Source: Mycobacterium sp. 3519A (lineage in GTDB: Bacteria > Actinomycetota > Actinomycetes > Mycobacteriales > Mycobacteriaceae). Taken from it: a stretch of 64,000 bases of DNA. Location: contig NZ_OESG01000013.1 of the NCBI RefSeq assembly GCF_900240945.1, positions 2,565,622 to 2,629,621 on the forward strand, given 5' to 3'. The notes below the pieces were generated by a model. That model had not been told where the DNA came from, searched no databases, and worked only from the letters and a program-made list of their open reading frames with translations. The position numbers and the translations under genes were made by a program. This document shows positions 40,292 to 52,770 of the stretch, one piece after another. Every line of letters starts with the position of its first letter. Within the stretch, counting starts at the first letter, position 1.

Positions 40292-41832
40292 CCGGCTGCG
40301 GAGGTCGCGGATACTGGCAGCAGCGTGCCGACGTCGTCGTCCTCGGCACCGGCGTCGCCGGTCTGGTCGCGGCATTGGCGGCGCACCGCAGCGGCCGAAA
40401 GGTCATGGTGCTGAGCAAGGCAGGCGACACCGCCACCTTCTACGCCCAGGGCGGCATCGCCGTGGTGCTGCCGGACGCACTGCGCGACGACGGCGATTCG
40501 ATCGACCGGCATGTGGCCGACACGCTGGCCGCGGGCGCCGGACTCTGCGATCCGGTGGCCGTGCGCTCGATCGTGGCCGACGGTCACCGTGCGGTCCGCG
40601 AATTGGTCGACGACGGAGCGCATTTCGACGAGGCGGCACCCGGACAGTGGGCGCTGACCCGCGAGGGTGGACATTCGCGGCGGCGGATCATTCACGCCGG
40701 CGGCGACGCGACCGGCGCCGAAGTCCAGCGCGCACTCGACAACGCGGCAGCGCGGTTGGACGTCCGGCGCAACCACGTGGCGCTCGAACTGCTGCACGCC
40801 GACGGCGCCGTGACCGGGGTGCTCGTCCTCAACGAGGACGGACTGGGCATCGTGCATGCGCCGTCGGTGATCCTGGCGACCGGGGGACTGGGCCACCTGT
40901 ACACCGCGACCACCAACCCCGAGGGGTCCACCGGTGACGGTGTCGCGCTGGCGATGTGGGCGGGCCTGCCCGTCAGCGACGTGGAGTTCATCCAGTTCCA
41001 CCCGACCATGCTGTACGACGGCGACGCCGGCGGCAGGCGGCCGTTGATCACCGAGGCGGTCCGCGGCGAGGGCGCGGTTCTCGTTGACGGCCAAGGACGT
41101 TCGGTGACCGCAGGCGTCCATCCGATGGGTGATCTGGCGCCGCGCGACGTGGTGGCCGCAGCCATCGACGCCCGCCTGGTTCAGACCGGCGACCCGTGTG
41201 TGTACCTCGATGCACGCGGCATCGACGGCTTCCCGGCCCGGTTCCCCACCGTGACCAAGGCCTGCCGCGCTGCCGGTATCGACCCCACCCGCGAACCGAT
41301 CCCCGTCGTTCCCGGGGCACACTACAGTTGCGGCGGCGTGGTGACCGATCTGCACGGGCGCACCGAACTCCCCGGATTGTTCGCCGCGGGCGAGGTGGCG
41401 CGCACCGGTCTGCACGGAGCAAATCGACTGGCGTCCAACAGCCTTCTCGAGGGGTTGGTCGTCGGTGGCCGTGCGGGTAGGGCCGCCGCCGACCATGCGC
41501 TGGCCGCCGGTCCAGGTCGCGCGGAGTACCCGGAACCGTCGAAGCGACGCGCGTTGCCGCGGGGCGACCTGCAGCGCGCGATGACCCGGTACGCATCCGT
41601 CGTGCGCGACGCAGACGGCCTGGAGCGGCTTGCCAAGGAGATCGACACCGCGCGGCCGCGAAACATCCTGTCCCGCAGTGACTTCGAAGATGTCACGCTG
41701 ACCACCGTGGCGGGCGCGGGCGCCCCCGCGGCGATGGCCCGCACCGAATCCCGCGGCTGCCACCACCGCGCCGACTTCCCGGACACCGATCCGGCGTTCG
41801 CCCACAGTCTGCTTCCGGCGGTGGCGTGCTGA
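40288..41832 (+). CDS. nadB: L-aspartate oxidase
   Basis: FAD enzyme that oxidises aspartate to iminoaspartate for NadA. It has 514 residues: Rossmann motif [44 protein letters not shown] (substrate Arg/His), [12 protein letters not shown], and the C-terminal helical domain. It starts at the ATGA overlap with nadA, and the TGA shares a base with the nadC ATG. Confidence 0.96.
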
Positions 41833-42689
41833 TGGAACTCAGCGCCGACGAGCTGACCGAAGCTCGAAGGGTGATCGCCCGCGCCCTCGAGGAGGACCTG
41901 CGCTACGGGCCGGATGTCACCACGTTGTCGACGGTGCCTGCGGACGCGACGACCACCGCGTCGATGGTGACGCGTGAACCCGGCGTCATCGCAGGCGTCG
42001 ACTTCGCGCTGCTGGTGCTCGACGAGGTGATCGGGCCCGACGGCTACCGCGTCAAGGAGCGGGTCGATGACGGGGCGCGGCTGGATGCCGGCGGGGTGCT
42101 GCTCGTCGTCGAGGCGCCGACCCAGGGTCTGCTCACCGCCGAGCGCACGATGCTGAACCTGGTGTGTCACCTGTCGGGCATCGCGACGACCACTGCGGCG
42201 TGGGTCGCCGCCGTCGAGGGCACCAAGGCGAAGATCCGCGACACCCGCAAGACCCTGCCCGGTCTTCGCGCGCTGCAGAAATACGCGGTGCGCGTCGGCG
42301 GCGGTGTCAACCACCGGATGGGGCTGGGCGACGCGGCGTTGATCAAAGACAACCATGTCGCGGCCGCCGGTTCGGTGGTGGCGGCGCTGCGTGCCGTTCG
42401 CGGTGCCGCACCTGAGCTGGAGTGCGAGGTGGAAGTCGACTCGCTCGAACAGCTGGACGAGGTGCTCACGGAGAACGTCGAGCTGGTTCTGTTGGACAAC
42501 TTCCCCGTCTGGCAGACCCAGATCGCCGTGCAGCGCCGCGATTCCCGTTCTCCCGCAACGAAACTCGAGTCCTCTGGGGGCCTGTCGCTGGAGACCGCGG
42601 CCGAGTACGCGGGTACGGGCGTCGACTATCTGGCGGTCGGTGCCCTCACCCACTCCGTGCGTGTGCTGGATGTCGGACTAGACGTCTAA
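41832..42689 (+). CDS. nadC: Nicotinate-nucleotide pyrophosphorylase (quinolinate PRTase)
   Basis: Converts quinolinate and PRPP to nicotinate mononucleotide. It has 285 residues: RTMLNLVCHLSGIAT, RDTRKTLPGLRALQKYAVR and GGGVNHRMGLGDAALIKDNH (quinolinate and PRPP binding), ECEVEVDSLEQ. ATG at 41832 shares a base with the nadB stop; a GTG two codons earlier is possible. It is the last gene of nadABC. Confidence 0.96.
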   Translation: MELSADELTEARRVIARALEEDLRYGPDVTTLSTVPADATTTASMVTREPGVIAGVDFALLVLDEVIGPDGYRVKERVDDGARLDAGGVLLVVEAPTQGLLTAERTMLNLVCHLSGIATTTAAWVAAVEGTKAKIRDTRKTLPGLRALQKYAVRVGGGVNHRMGLGDAALIKDNHVAAAGSVVAALRAVRGAAPELECEVEVDSLEQLDEVLTENVELVLLDNFPVWQTQIAVQRRDSRSPATKLESSGGLSLETAAEYAGTGVDYLAVGALTHSVRVLDVGLDV

Positions 42690-42737
42690 CCGGCCTTGCC
42701 GTCTGCGCCGTCGCCGCTTGCCGGGGTGGTGCCGGTT
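42688..42737 (+). terminator. Possible weak hairpin after nadC
   Basis: Arms AACCGGC (42688-42694) and GCCGGTT (42731-42737) are perfect but the loop is 36 nt and GC-rich, so this is only a candidate terminator. The rest of the gap to 42923 is unusually AT-rich for this chromosome; I see no gene in it. Confidence 0.25.
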
Positions 42738-42923
42738 CCCGTTCCGCTTTACCGGATGAATTGGCTAACCGCTAAACCAATCTGAGCAACGTATTTAGCA
42801 CTTTCTGGAGAGGGGAAAGGCAATTCATTGGTGTAATTGTAATTATTCTGCAAATGGGGCAGCGAAACCGTCCGCCGCGACTCGCAGGGCGCGACGCGAC
42901 GCCTGATCGGCTGCTCGCGCCGT

Positions 42924-42936
42924 TACTATCGCCTCA
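42924..42936 (+). promoter_or_regulatory. Leaderless promoter
   Basis: TACTAT (42924-42929), then 6 nt, then ATG at 42936: ideal leaderless geometry for the membrane-anchored protein gene. Confidence 0.5.
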
Positions 42937-43469
42937 TGCCGGAGTCATCATCGATCGAGTCCACCGCCGACTACCCCGAATCCGGCGGGTCGCGCTGGAC
43001 CCGAATTCTTCTTCCCATCACTCTTGTCGTGGCCGTCGCAGCGGTCGTTCTGGCCGGTTGGGCGTTGTACCGCCTGAGCCAGGAAGGCACTCCCGAGTCA
43101 CCGAATTACTCAGGGGCACAACGGACTGACGCCAAGACAAAGGTCTGCGCCGCCGCGGATGTGGTCCGCAAGGGCGTCTCGTTGAACACCAATCTGCAGC
43201 CCCCCGGCGGGCCAGAAGACGTGACAGGCACCCTGGCAGTGGCGGCCAACGCACGCGTCTCGCTGTACGACGGGGGCCAGTATCTGCTCGCCAGGATCGA
43301 CCCGGCCACGCCGCCGGAGCTCGCCGACGCGGCAAAGAAGTTCGCGAACCTGTTGATGGACATCGGCGCAAACGCCACCGCAGGATCGCAGAATTCGGAG
43401 CCCGAACAAGCCGCGCGGCTGAAGGAAGCGGACGCCAGCAATGCCTCAATTATGCAATTGTGTAAATGA
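42936..43469 (+). CDS. Membrane-anchored hypothetical protein
   Basis: A 177-residue protein: an acidic N-terminus of about 25 residues, one membrane segment (ILLPITLVVAVAAVVLAGWALY), then an extracytoplasmic domain of about 125 residues with two Cys (KVCAAADVVRK and MQLCK) that could form a disulfide. It looks like the mycobacterial single-TM proteins of the Mce-associated or DUF type, but no family is recognised with confidence. AT-rich DNA flanks it on both sides, unlike its neighbours. Confidence 0.7.
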   Translation: MPESSSIESTADYPESGGSRWTRILLPITLVVAVAAVVLAGWALYRLSQEGTPESPNYSGAQRTDAKTKVCAAADVVRKGVSLNTNLQPPGGPEDVTGTLAVAANARVSLYDGGQYLLARIDPATPPELADAAKKFANLLMDIGANATAGSQNSEPEQAARLKEADASNASIMQLCK

Positions 43470-43588
43470 CACTTCCGCAATTAACTGAATTCTGCATCGC
43501 AATTTAACGACAGCGGACGTCAATTTCAAGATCTCGCCGATACGCGATCGACGGCGTAGTCAGCTAACTTTGCTCGGGTGACCCGGCC

Positions 43589-44179
43589 TCAGCTCCCGTC
43601 GTGAGCTCCGCGCGCTGGGCTGAGCAGCGTGCGCGCCGCGGCTTTCGCCGCGGTCAGGGATCCGGTGTTGCCCGCGATACGGGACAGAATCAGCGCACCC
43701 TCGAGCAGGGCGATGACCGCGAGCGCGGTCTGTTGCGCGTCGTCGTCTGGCCACCCGTCGGCCGTCAGCCTGTCGGCGACAGCGGCGCACCAGCCCGCGA
43801 ACGCCCTGGCCGAGGCATCGCGCACTTGCCGGCTGGCGTTCACGGACTCGGTGGCTATGGGCTCGATGGGGCAGCCGTCGCGGTGATCGGACGACAGCCC
43901 GGCGCTCATCAGGTCGATCCACGCGTCGACGATGTCCGCGACCGGCAGGTCGCTGTCGAGGAACGACCGCAGCCGTCGCTCGATCCCGCTGCCGACGATG
44001 TCCACCACCGCCGCCGCGAGCTGCTGCTTGCCCTCGGGGAAGTGGTGATACAGCGAACCGGCCTTGACGTCGGCCGATTCCAGGATCTGGTTGACACCCG
44101 TGGCGGCGTAGCCCTGCCTGCGAAACAGCAGGGCGGCGCTGTCCAGCAGCGCGGCGCGGCTTCGATCCGGACGAGGCAT
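43589..44179 (-). CDS. TetR-family regulator divergent from an alcohol dehydrogenase
   Basis: A 196-residue repressor: RSRAALLDSAALLFRRQGYA, then TGVNQILESADVKAGSLYHH (HTH), with a C-terminal domain of the AcrR/YxaF-like type (CPIEPIATESV). The MPRPDRSR start at ATG 44179 is preceded in its own direction by TAAAGT 7 nt away, so it is leaderless. The intergenic region holds two near-identical 19-bp boxes. It probably controls itself and the dehydrogenase. Confidence 0.88.
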   Translation of the reverse strand: MPRPDRSRAALLDSAALLFRRQGYAATGVNQILESADVKAGSLYHHFPEGKQQLAAAVVDIVGSGIERRLRSFLDSDLPVADIVDAWIDLMSAGLSSDHRDGCPIEPIATESVNASRQVRDASARAFAGWCAAVADRLTADGWPDDDAQQTALAVIALLEGALILSRIAGNTGSLTAAKAAARTLLSPARGAHDGS

Positions 44180-44190
44180 GCCCTTGACTT

Positions 44191-44231
44191 TACTTGAATG
44201 GTCGCTCAACAATACTTGAAAGGTCGCTAAA
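44191..44231. promoter_or_regulatory. Duplicated operator boxes between TetR and dehydrogenase genes
   Basis: Two direct copies: TACTTGAATGGTCGCTCAA (44191-44209) and TACTTGAAAGGTCGCTAAA (44213-44231), 22 bp apart. The first contains the inverted pair TTGA-N8-TCAA. The first overlaps the TetR -10. Confidence 0.6.
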
Positions 44232-44243
44232 GAAAGGCCGGTC

Positions 44244-45269
44244 ATGCAGCAGTTGATGTTCGAGGCGGCGGGCGAATACGCGTGGCGAGACGCTCCTGAC
44301 CCGCAGCTAACCGCCGCTGAACAGGCGATCGTCCGACCGGTCGCGGTGGCGTGTTGCGACCTGGACGTGGCAGTCGCCGAGGGGCGGCTGCCGATGCCGC
44401 CCGGGCACGCCGTCGGCCACGAAGGGGTGGCGGAGGTGGTCGCGGTCGGCGACGCCGTGCGCGACGTGAGAGTCGGCGATCGGGTGATCGTGCCGTTCCA
44501 GATCAACTGCGGCACGTGCGCCGCCTGCCGGCGCGGCGTCACGGGGTCGTGCGCCTCGTTGCCGTTGATGGCGATGTACGGCATGGCGCCGCTGGCAGGT
44601 CTGGACGGCGGCGGCTTCATGGCCGACCTGCTGCTGGTGCCCTACGCCGACGCGATGCTGGTGCGGCTTCCCGACGACGTCGACCCAGTGGCCGTCGCGT
44701 CGTTGTCCGACAACATCCCCGACGGCTGGCGCGCCGTCGGGCCGTATCGGCGTGAGCTGGATGCGCTCGATCCCGCCGAGCGCCGGGTGCTGGTCGCGGG
44801 CAGGCTGTCGATCGGCCTGTACGCCGCGGCGTTCGCATCGGCCTACGGCGCACAGGTCGACTACCTGGACACCGACCCGCAGCGGCTGGCGATGGCCGAG
44901 AAGCTGGGCGCCACCGTGCACGACCGGGTCAAGCCCGACAAGTCCTGGGAGCCCTATCCGATCACCGTGCACACCACCGCCGACCCCGCCGTGCTGGCGG
45001 CGACGATGCGCGCCACCTGGCCCGACGGGGTGTGCACCGATACCGGCATCTACTACCAGGGTGGCGTCGAACTGCCGCTGCTGTCGATGTACACCAGGGG
45101 CCTGCGGTTCGTCACCGGCCGGGTGAACGCGCGCGCGGTCATTCCCGAGATCCTCGAATTGCTCACGGCGCGTTGTGATCTCGCCCCCGCAGTGGACCGC
45201 GTCGTCGCGTTCCAGGACGCCCCGTCGGCCTGGCCGGCGATGACGGGTAAGACGGTGTTCACGCGGTGA
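44244..45269 (+). CDS. Zinc-dependent alcohol dehydrogenase-like protein
   Basis: A 341-residue medium-chain dehydrogenase/reductase. GHEGVAEVVAVGD carries the catalytic zinc ligands; INCGTCAACRRGVTGSC has four Cys for the structural zinc. The nucleotide-binding part is less canonical (VLVAGRLSIGLYAAAFASAYG, with no GXGXXG), so activity and cofactor are uncertain. AAAGG lies 9 nt before the ATG. It overlaps convergent lysE-like gene by 11 bp. It is likely induced when the divergent TetR releases DNA. Confidence 0.82.
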   Translation: MQQLMFEAAGEYAWRDAPDPQLTAAEQAIVRPVAVACCDLDVAVAEGRLPMPPGHAVGHEGVAEVVAVGDAVRDVRVGDRVIVPFQINCGTCAACRRGVTGSCASLPLMAMYGMAPLAGLDGGGFMADLLLVPYADAMLVRLPDDVDPVAVASLSDNIPDGWRAVGPYRRELDALDPAERRVLVAGRLSIGLYAAAFASAYGAQVDYLDTDPQRLAMAEKLGATVHDRVKPDKSWEPYPITVHTTADPAVLAATMRATWPDGVCTDTGIYYQGGVELPLLSMYTRGLRFVTGRVNARAVIPEILELLTARCDLAPAVDRVVAFQDAPSAWPAMTGKTVFTR

Positions 45270-45897
45270 TCGGCCCGCGGCGCACCAGTGACAGCACGAC
45301 GGCCGCGCCCGCGAACAGCCCGGAGAACACGCGATTCATCACCGTTTGCTTGCGCGGCGTGTGCAGCCACTTCAGCAGGCGCACCGACAGCCCGGTGTAG
45401 AACCCCATCACCACGAGGTCGACCGCCACCATCGTCACGCCGACCGCGAGGTATTGCGGAAGCAGCGGTTGGGTGGGCACCACGAATTGCGGCAGCACCG
45501 CCAGGAAGAACACCAGGCCCTTGGGGTTGGTGGCGTTCACCAGGAAGCCACGCACCAGCAGCGCGAGGCGGCCGCCGTCCATCGCCTTGCCGACCTGCTC
45601 GCGCAGGTCGATGGTCGCGGTACGCCATTGGCGCACAGCCAGATACACCAGATACGCCACACCGATCCACTTGATGATGTTGAACGCCAGGATCGAGTTG
45701 GCCACCGCCGCACCCAGGCCGATCGCGACGAGAGCGAGTTGCAGCATCAACCCGATCTCGAGTCCGAGGATGCTCCAGTAGCCGCGCCGCACACCGTGTG
45801 TCAGGCCGGTCGCCATCGACTGGATGGCGCCTGCGCCCGGTGACACGCTGATCGCGATCGCCGCACCGAAGAACGTCAGCCAGACTTCCCACGCCAT
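45259..45897 (-). CDS. LysE-family amino acid exporter
   Basis: A 212-residue protein with about six membrane segments: FGAAIAISVSPGAGAI at the N-terminus is the LysE/RhtB signature, GFLVNATNPKGLVFFLAVLP the second conserved region. It probably exports an amino acid or derivative; substrate unknown. Single gene, convergent with the dehydrogenase. Confidence 0.9.
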   Translation of the reverse strand: MAWEVWLTFFGAAIAISVSPGAGAIQSMATGLTHGVRRGYWSILGLEIGLMLQLALVAIGLGAAVANSILAFNIIKWIGVAYLVYLAVRQWRTATIDLREQVGKAMDGGRLALLVRGFLVNATNPKGLVFFLAVLPQFVVPTQPLLPQYLAVGVTMVAVDLVVMGFYTGLSVRLLKWLHTPRKQTVMNRVFSGLFAGAAVVLSLVRRGPITA

Positions 45898-45918
45898 GAA
45901 GTCAGTCTGTCAGCGCGG

Positions 45919-46344
45919 TCAAGCGATATCGGCGACGAAGATGGCCATGTTCTTCACCTGCGCGCGGGCCATGAACGGCAACCCGTCGGCGCTGCCGCCC
46001 GCCGGCACGATGCGTGGATTGGTGAGGTGCACCTCGCGGCGAATGAACTTCAGGTCGGCCTCACCGGCCGCCAGCACGTTCTTCACCCAGTCGGTCTTGC
46101 CGTGGCCGAGCGCGATCGCGACGAGGTTTCCCTTGCGATACGCGGTGACGATGGTCTCGTACGGCTTACCCGACTTGCGGCCGCGGTGCTTGATGGTCGC
46201 CATTCCCGGCAGGAACCGCGCGATCGGCTTGAAGACCGGGTTGAAGTACTTGACCTGGAAGTTCTCCACCGCGACCGGAAACACCATCGGCACACCGGGC
46301 GCGTTATTGGGGTGGTCTTTACGAGATACGGCGGACATGGTCAT
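45919..46344 (-). CDS. Deazaflavin-dependent oxidoreductase family protein
   Basis: A 141-residue member of the Ddn-like split-barrel family: MATIKHRGRKSGKPYETIVT is the F420-binding region, followed by NLVAIALGHGKTDWVKNVLA. It is shorter and more divergent than the homolog at 17669, and matches the position of M. tuberculosis Rv1598c next to hisD. Start choice among ATG 46344, 46338 and a longer frame to 46386 is uncertain. It is divergent from hisD with about 50 bp between. Confidence 0.82.
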   Translation of the reverse strand: MTMSAVSRKDHPNNAPGVPMVFPVAVENFQVKYFNPVFKPIARFLPGMATIKHRGRKSGKPYETIVTAYRKGNLVAIALGHGKTDWVKNVLAAGEADLKFIRREVHLTNPRIVPAGGSADGLPFMARAQVKNMAIFVADIA

Positions 46345-46394
46345 GAAAGTAATGGATTTTTGTTCGCGCAGGCCGATCAGGGACAATTGAGCCG

Positions 46395-49433
<3,039 letters not shown>

Positions 49434-49437
<4 letters not shown>

Positions 49438-50078
49438 CAAGCAAAGTGCATTCGCGGCCCCGCCGCGGTGTCGTCATCCTCGATTACGGCTCGGGCAACC
49501 TCCGGTCTGCGCAGCGGGCATTGGCCAGGGTCGGCGCCGACGTCGAGGTGACGTCCGACCGCGACGCGGCGATGAACGCCGACGGCCTCGTGGTGCCCGG
49601 GGTCGGCGCATTCGAGGCCTGCATGACCGGCTTGCGAAAGATCAGCGGCGACAAGATCATCGCCGACCGCATCGCGGCGGGCAGGCACGTGCTCGGCGTG
49701 TGCGTCGGGATGCAGATCATGTTCGCCCGCGGTGTCGAGTTCGGTCAGCAGACCGCGGGCTGCGGGCAGTGGCCGGGCGCCGTGGTGCGGTTGGACGCGC
49801 CCGTGATCCCGCACATGGGCTGGAACGTCGTCGACGCACCCGCGGGCACGACGCTGTTCAAGGGCATCGAGCCCACCACCCGGTTCTACTTCGTGCACTC
49901 GTATGCCGCCCAGCAGTGGGAAGGCAACCCGGACGCGCTGCTGACCTGGGCCACGCACAACGTGCCGTTCCTGGCCGCTGTCGAGGACGGGCCGCTGTCG
50001 GCCACCCAGTTCCATCCCGAGAAAAGCGGTGACGCCGGTGCCGCATTGCTCAGCAATTGGGTGAAAGCACTAGGTTGA
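49434..50078 (+). CDS. hisH: Imidazole glycerol phosphate synthase, glutaminase subunit
   Basis: Glutamine amidotransferase of 214 residues that feeds ammonia to HisF. The nucleophile is Cys90 in [10 protein letters not shown]; His-Glu are in TQFHPEKS; the oxyanion strand region is VPGVGAFE. The GTG at 49434 overlaps the hisB stop. The N-terminus has about 10 extra residues before the first strand [10 protein letters not shown]. Confidence 0.96.
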
Positions 50079-50082
50079 GCCC

Positions 50083-50817
50083 GTGTCTTTGATTCTGTTA
50101 CCCGCTGTCGACGTCGTCGACGGCAAGGCTGTCCGGCTGGTGCAGGGCCAGGCGGGCAGTGAAACCGATTACGGCTCTGCGCTGGATGCCGCGATGACGT
50201 GGCAGCGCGATGGTGCCGAGTGGATCCACCTCGTCGACCTCGACGCCGCGTTCGGCCGCGGCTCCAACCGCGAACTGCTGGCCGAGGTGGTCGGCAAGCT
50301 CGACGTCGCGGTGGAATTGTCGGGAGGGATCCGCGACGACGAATCGCTGACCGCGGCGCTGGCCACCGGTTGCGCGCGGGTCAATCTCGGCACGGCGGCG
50401 CTGGAGAATCCGCAGTGGTGCGCGAAGGTGTGCGCCGAGCACGGCGACAAGATCGCCGTTGGCCTGGACGTGAAGATCGTCGACGGGGAGCACCGACTCC
50501 GCGGCCGCGGCTGGGAGACCGATGGCGGCGACCTGTGGGAGACACTCGATCGTCTTGACCGCGAAGGCTGTTCGCGGTTCGTCGTCACCGACGTCACCAA
50601 GGACGGCACGCTCAACGGGCCCAACCTCGAACTGCTCGGAAAGGTCGCCGAACGCACCGACGCCCCGGTGATCGCCTCCGGCGGGGTGTCCAGCCTGGAC
50701 GACCTGCGCGCCATCGCCACGCTGACCGGCAGCGGTGTCGAGGGTGCCATCGTCGGGAAAGCCTTGTACGCCGGGCGATTCACACTGCCGCAGGCGCTGG
50801 CCGCGGTGGCGCAGTAG
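50083..50817 (+). CDS. priA: Bifunctional HisA/TrpF isomerase (PriA)
   Basis: A 244-residue barrel enzyme. [16 protein letters not shown] has the first catalytic Asp (Asp10), [14 protein letters not shown] the second. In mycobacteria this protein catalyses both the ProFAR isomerase step of histidine synthesis and the phosphoribosylanthranilate isomerase step of tryptophan synthesis. There is no separate trpF in the trp cluster of this window, which fits. The start is GTG at 50083. Also named hisA. Confidence 0.95.
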   Translation: MSLILLPAVDVVDGKAVRLVQGQAGSETDYGSALDAAMTWQRDGAEWIHLVDLDAAFGRGSNRELLAEVVGKLDVAVELSGGIRDDESLTAALATGCARVNLGTAALENPQWCAKVCAEHGDKIAVGLDVKIVDGEHRLRGRGWETDGGDLWETLDRLDREGCSRFVVTDVTKDGTLNGPNLELLGKVAERTDAPVIASGGVSSLDDLRAIATLTGSGVEGAIVGKALYAGRFTLPQALAAVAQ

Positions 50818-50823
50818 GCCCCG

Positions 50824-51639
50824 ATGGCCCTCGACGAAAACGACCTCGACGCCCTGGTCACCGAGGCCGCGGCAATCCTCGACGCCGCCGCAGTGCCATT
50901 CGTCGACGGGCATCGCGCGGACTCCGCGGTGCAGAAGAAGGGCAACGATTTCGCCACCGAGGTCGACCTGGCGATCGAACGCCAGGTGGTTCAGGCGCTG
51001 AACGACAAGACCGGGATCGAGGTGCACGGCGAGGAATTCGGCGGAGCGGACGTCGATTCACCGCTGGTGTGGGTGCTCGACCCGATCGACGGCACCTTCA
51101 ATTACGCCGCGGGCTCGCCGATGGCGGCGATCCTGCTCGCCCTGGTGCGTGACGGTGAACCGGTCGCCGGGCTGACTTGGCTGCCGTTCACCGGCGAGCG
51201 GTTCACCGCTGTGGTCGGAAAACCGCTGCGCAGCAACGGCGTCGAACAACCGCGGCTGCAGCCCACCAGACTCTCCCAGACGATCGTGGGCGTCAGCACC
51301 TTCAACGTCGACTCACGCGGTCCGGTGCCGGGCCGGTACCGGCTTGCGGTGATCGCAAACCTGAGCCGCAAGTGCTCGCGGATGCGGATGCACGGCGCCA
51401 CCGGGGTCGACTTCGCCTACACCGCAGCCGGAATCCTGGGCGGCACAATCAGCTTCGGCGCCCACGTGTGGGACCATGCGGCGGGCGTCGCTCTGGTGCG
51501 GGCGGCAGGCGGCGTCGTCACCAACCTCGACGGCAGCGACTGGACGACGAAGTCGCGCTCCGCGGTGGCCGGTGCACCGGGTGTGCACGCCGAACTGCTG
51601 GAATTGCTGAACTCCGTCGGCGATCCGGAGACCTTCTGA
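50824..51639 (+). CDS. impA: Inositol monophosphatase family protein
   Basis: Mg-dependent phosphatase of 271 residues: VHGEEFGG (Glu70), [12 protein letters not shown] (Asp86, Asp89) and [15 protein letters not shown] are the metal-binding motifs. It lies between hisA and hisF, as impA does in M. tuberculosis (Rv1604). It may act on inositol phosphate, on histidinol phosphate, or both; the operon context suggests the second but does not prove it. Confidence 0.93.
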   Translation: MALDENDLDALVTEAAAILDAAAVPFVDGHRADSAVQKKGNDFATEVDLAIERQVVQALNDKTGIEVHGEEFGGADVDSPLVWVLDPIDGTFNYAAGSPMAAILLALVRDGEPVAGLTWLPFTGERFTAVVGKPLRSNGVEQPRLQPTRLSQTIVGVSTFNVDSRGPVPGRYRLAVIANLSRKCSRMRMHGATGVDFAYTAAGILGGTISFGAHVWDHAAGVALVRAAGGVVTNLDGSDWTTKSRSAVAGAPGVHAELLELLNSVGDPETF

Positions 51640-52421
51640 TGGACCCGAAAGATCTTGCGGTTCGGATCATTCCATGCCTCGATGTCGACGCAGGCCGAGT
51701 GGTCAAAGGTGTCAACTTCGAGAACCTCCGGGATGCAGGCGATCCGGTGGAGCTGGCGGCCCGCTACGACGCGGAGGGCGCCGACGAGCTGACGTTCCTC
51801 GACGTGACAGCGTCGTCGTCGGGCCGAGCCACCATGTTGGAAGTCGTCAAGCACACCGCCGAACAGGTGTTCATTCCGTTGACCGTCGGCGGCGGCGTGC
51901 GGTCGGTCGAGGACGTCGACGCACTGCTTCGGGCAGGCGCCGACAAGGTCTCGGTCAACACCGCGGCGATCGCGAGGCCGGAACTGCTGGCCGAGTTGTC
52001 GCGGCAATTCGGATCGCAGTGCATCGTGCTGTCGGTCGACGCGCGCACCGTGCCCGAGGGTGATCAGCCGACCGTGTCAGGCTGGGAGGTCACCACGCAC
52101 GGCGGCAGGCGCGGCACGGGCATCGACGCCATCGAATGGGCCAGTCGCGGAGCCGAACTCGGAGTGGGGGAGATCCTGCTCAACTCCATGGACTACGACG
52201 GCACCAAGGCCGGTTTCGACCTGAAGATGCTGCGCGCGGTGCGCGGCGCGGTGTCCGTTCCGGTGATCGCCAGCGGAGGCGCGGGCGCGGTGGAACATTT
52301 CGCGGCCGCCGTCGTTGCAGGAGCCGACGCCGTACTGGCGGCCAGCGTGTTCCACTTCGGCGAGCTGACCATCGGCCAGGTGAAGGCGGCGATGGCGGCT
52401 GAAGGGGTCGTGGTCAGGTGA
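51639..52421 (+). CDS. hisF: Imidazole glycerol phosphate synthase, cyclase subunit
   Basis: A 260-residue barrel that closes the imidazole ring and releases AICAR, using ammonia from HisH. Catalytic Asp15 is in [15 protein letters not shown] and the second Asp in [13 protein letters not shown]. It shares a base with the impA stop (TGATG) and overlaps hisI by 4 bp. Confidence 0.97.
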   Translation: MDPKDLAVRIIPCLDVDAGRVVKGVNFENLRDAGDPVELAARYDAEGADELTFLDVTASSSGRATMLEVVKHTAEQVFIPLTVGGGVRSVEDVDALLRAGADKVSVNTAAIARPELLAELSRQFGSQCIVLSVDARTVPEGDQPTVSGWEVTTHGGRRGTGIDAIEWASRGAELGVGEILLNSMDYDGTKAGFDLKMLRAVRGAVSVPVIASGGAGAVEHFAAAVVAGADAVLAASVFHFGELTIGQVKAAMAAEGVVVR

Positions 52422-52765
52422 CGTTGGACGAGGGCATCGCGTCGCGGCTGAAACGCGACGCCAACGGGCTGTTCGCCGTGGTGGCGCAGGAACGCGGCAC
52501 CGGCAAGGTGCTGATGGTGGCGTGGATGGACGACGAAGCGCTGGCGCGCACGCTGGAGACCCGCAGGGCGACGTACTACTCGCGTTCGCGACAACAGCAG
52601 TGGGTCAAAGGGGAGACGTCGGGGCACACCCAGTACGTGCATTCGGTGCGGTTGGACTGCGACGGCGACACCGTACTGCTCGAGGTGGATCAGGTCGGTG
52701 CGGCCTGCCACACCGGTGAGCACACCTGCTTCGATGCGGACCAGTTGCTGGGGCCCGAAGCCTAG
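52418..52765 (+). CDS. hisI: Phosphoribosyl-AMP cyclohydrolase
   Basis: A 115-residue zinc enzyme. [34 protein letters not shown], the metal motif [10 protein letters not shown], and [10 protein letters not shown] with zinc Cys residues. It is monofunctional (no HisE domain). Last histidine gene of the operon; the SDR gene starts 5 bp later and may be co-transcribed. Confidence 0.96.
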   Translation: MTLDEGIASRLKRDANGLFAVVAQERGTGKVLMVAWMDDEALARTLETRRATYYSRSRQQQWVKGETSGHTQYVHSVRLDCDGDTVLLEVDQVGAACHTGEHTCFDADQLLGPEA

Positions 52766-52770
52766 CCCGC

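Noticed and set aside
44180-44620. Long N-terminal extension of the TetR at 43589
   Set aside because: It would run through the operator region and the divergent dehydrogenase coding sequence; the standard HTH start is at 44179.
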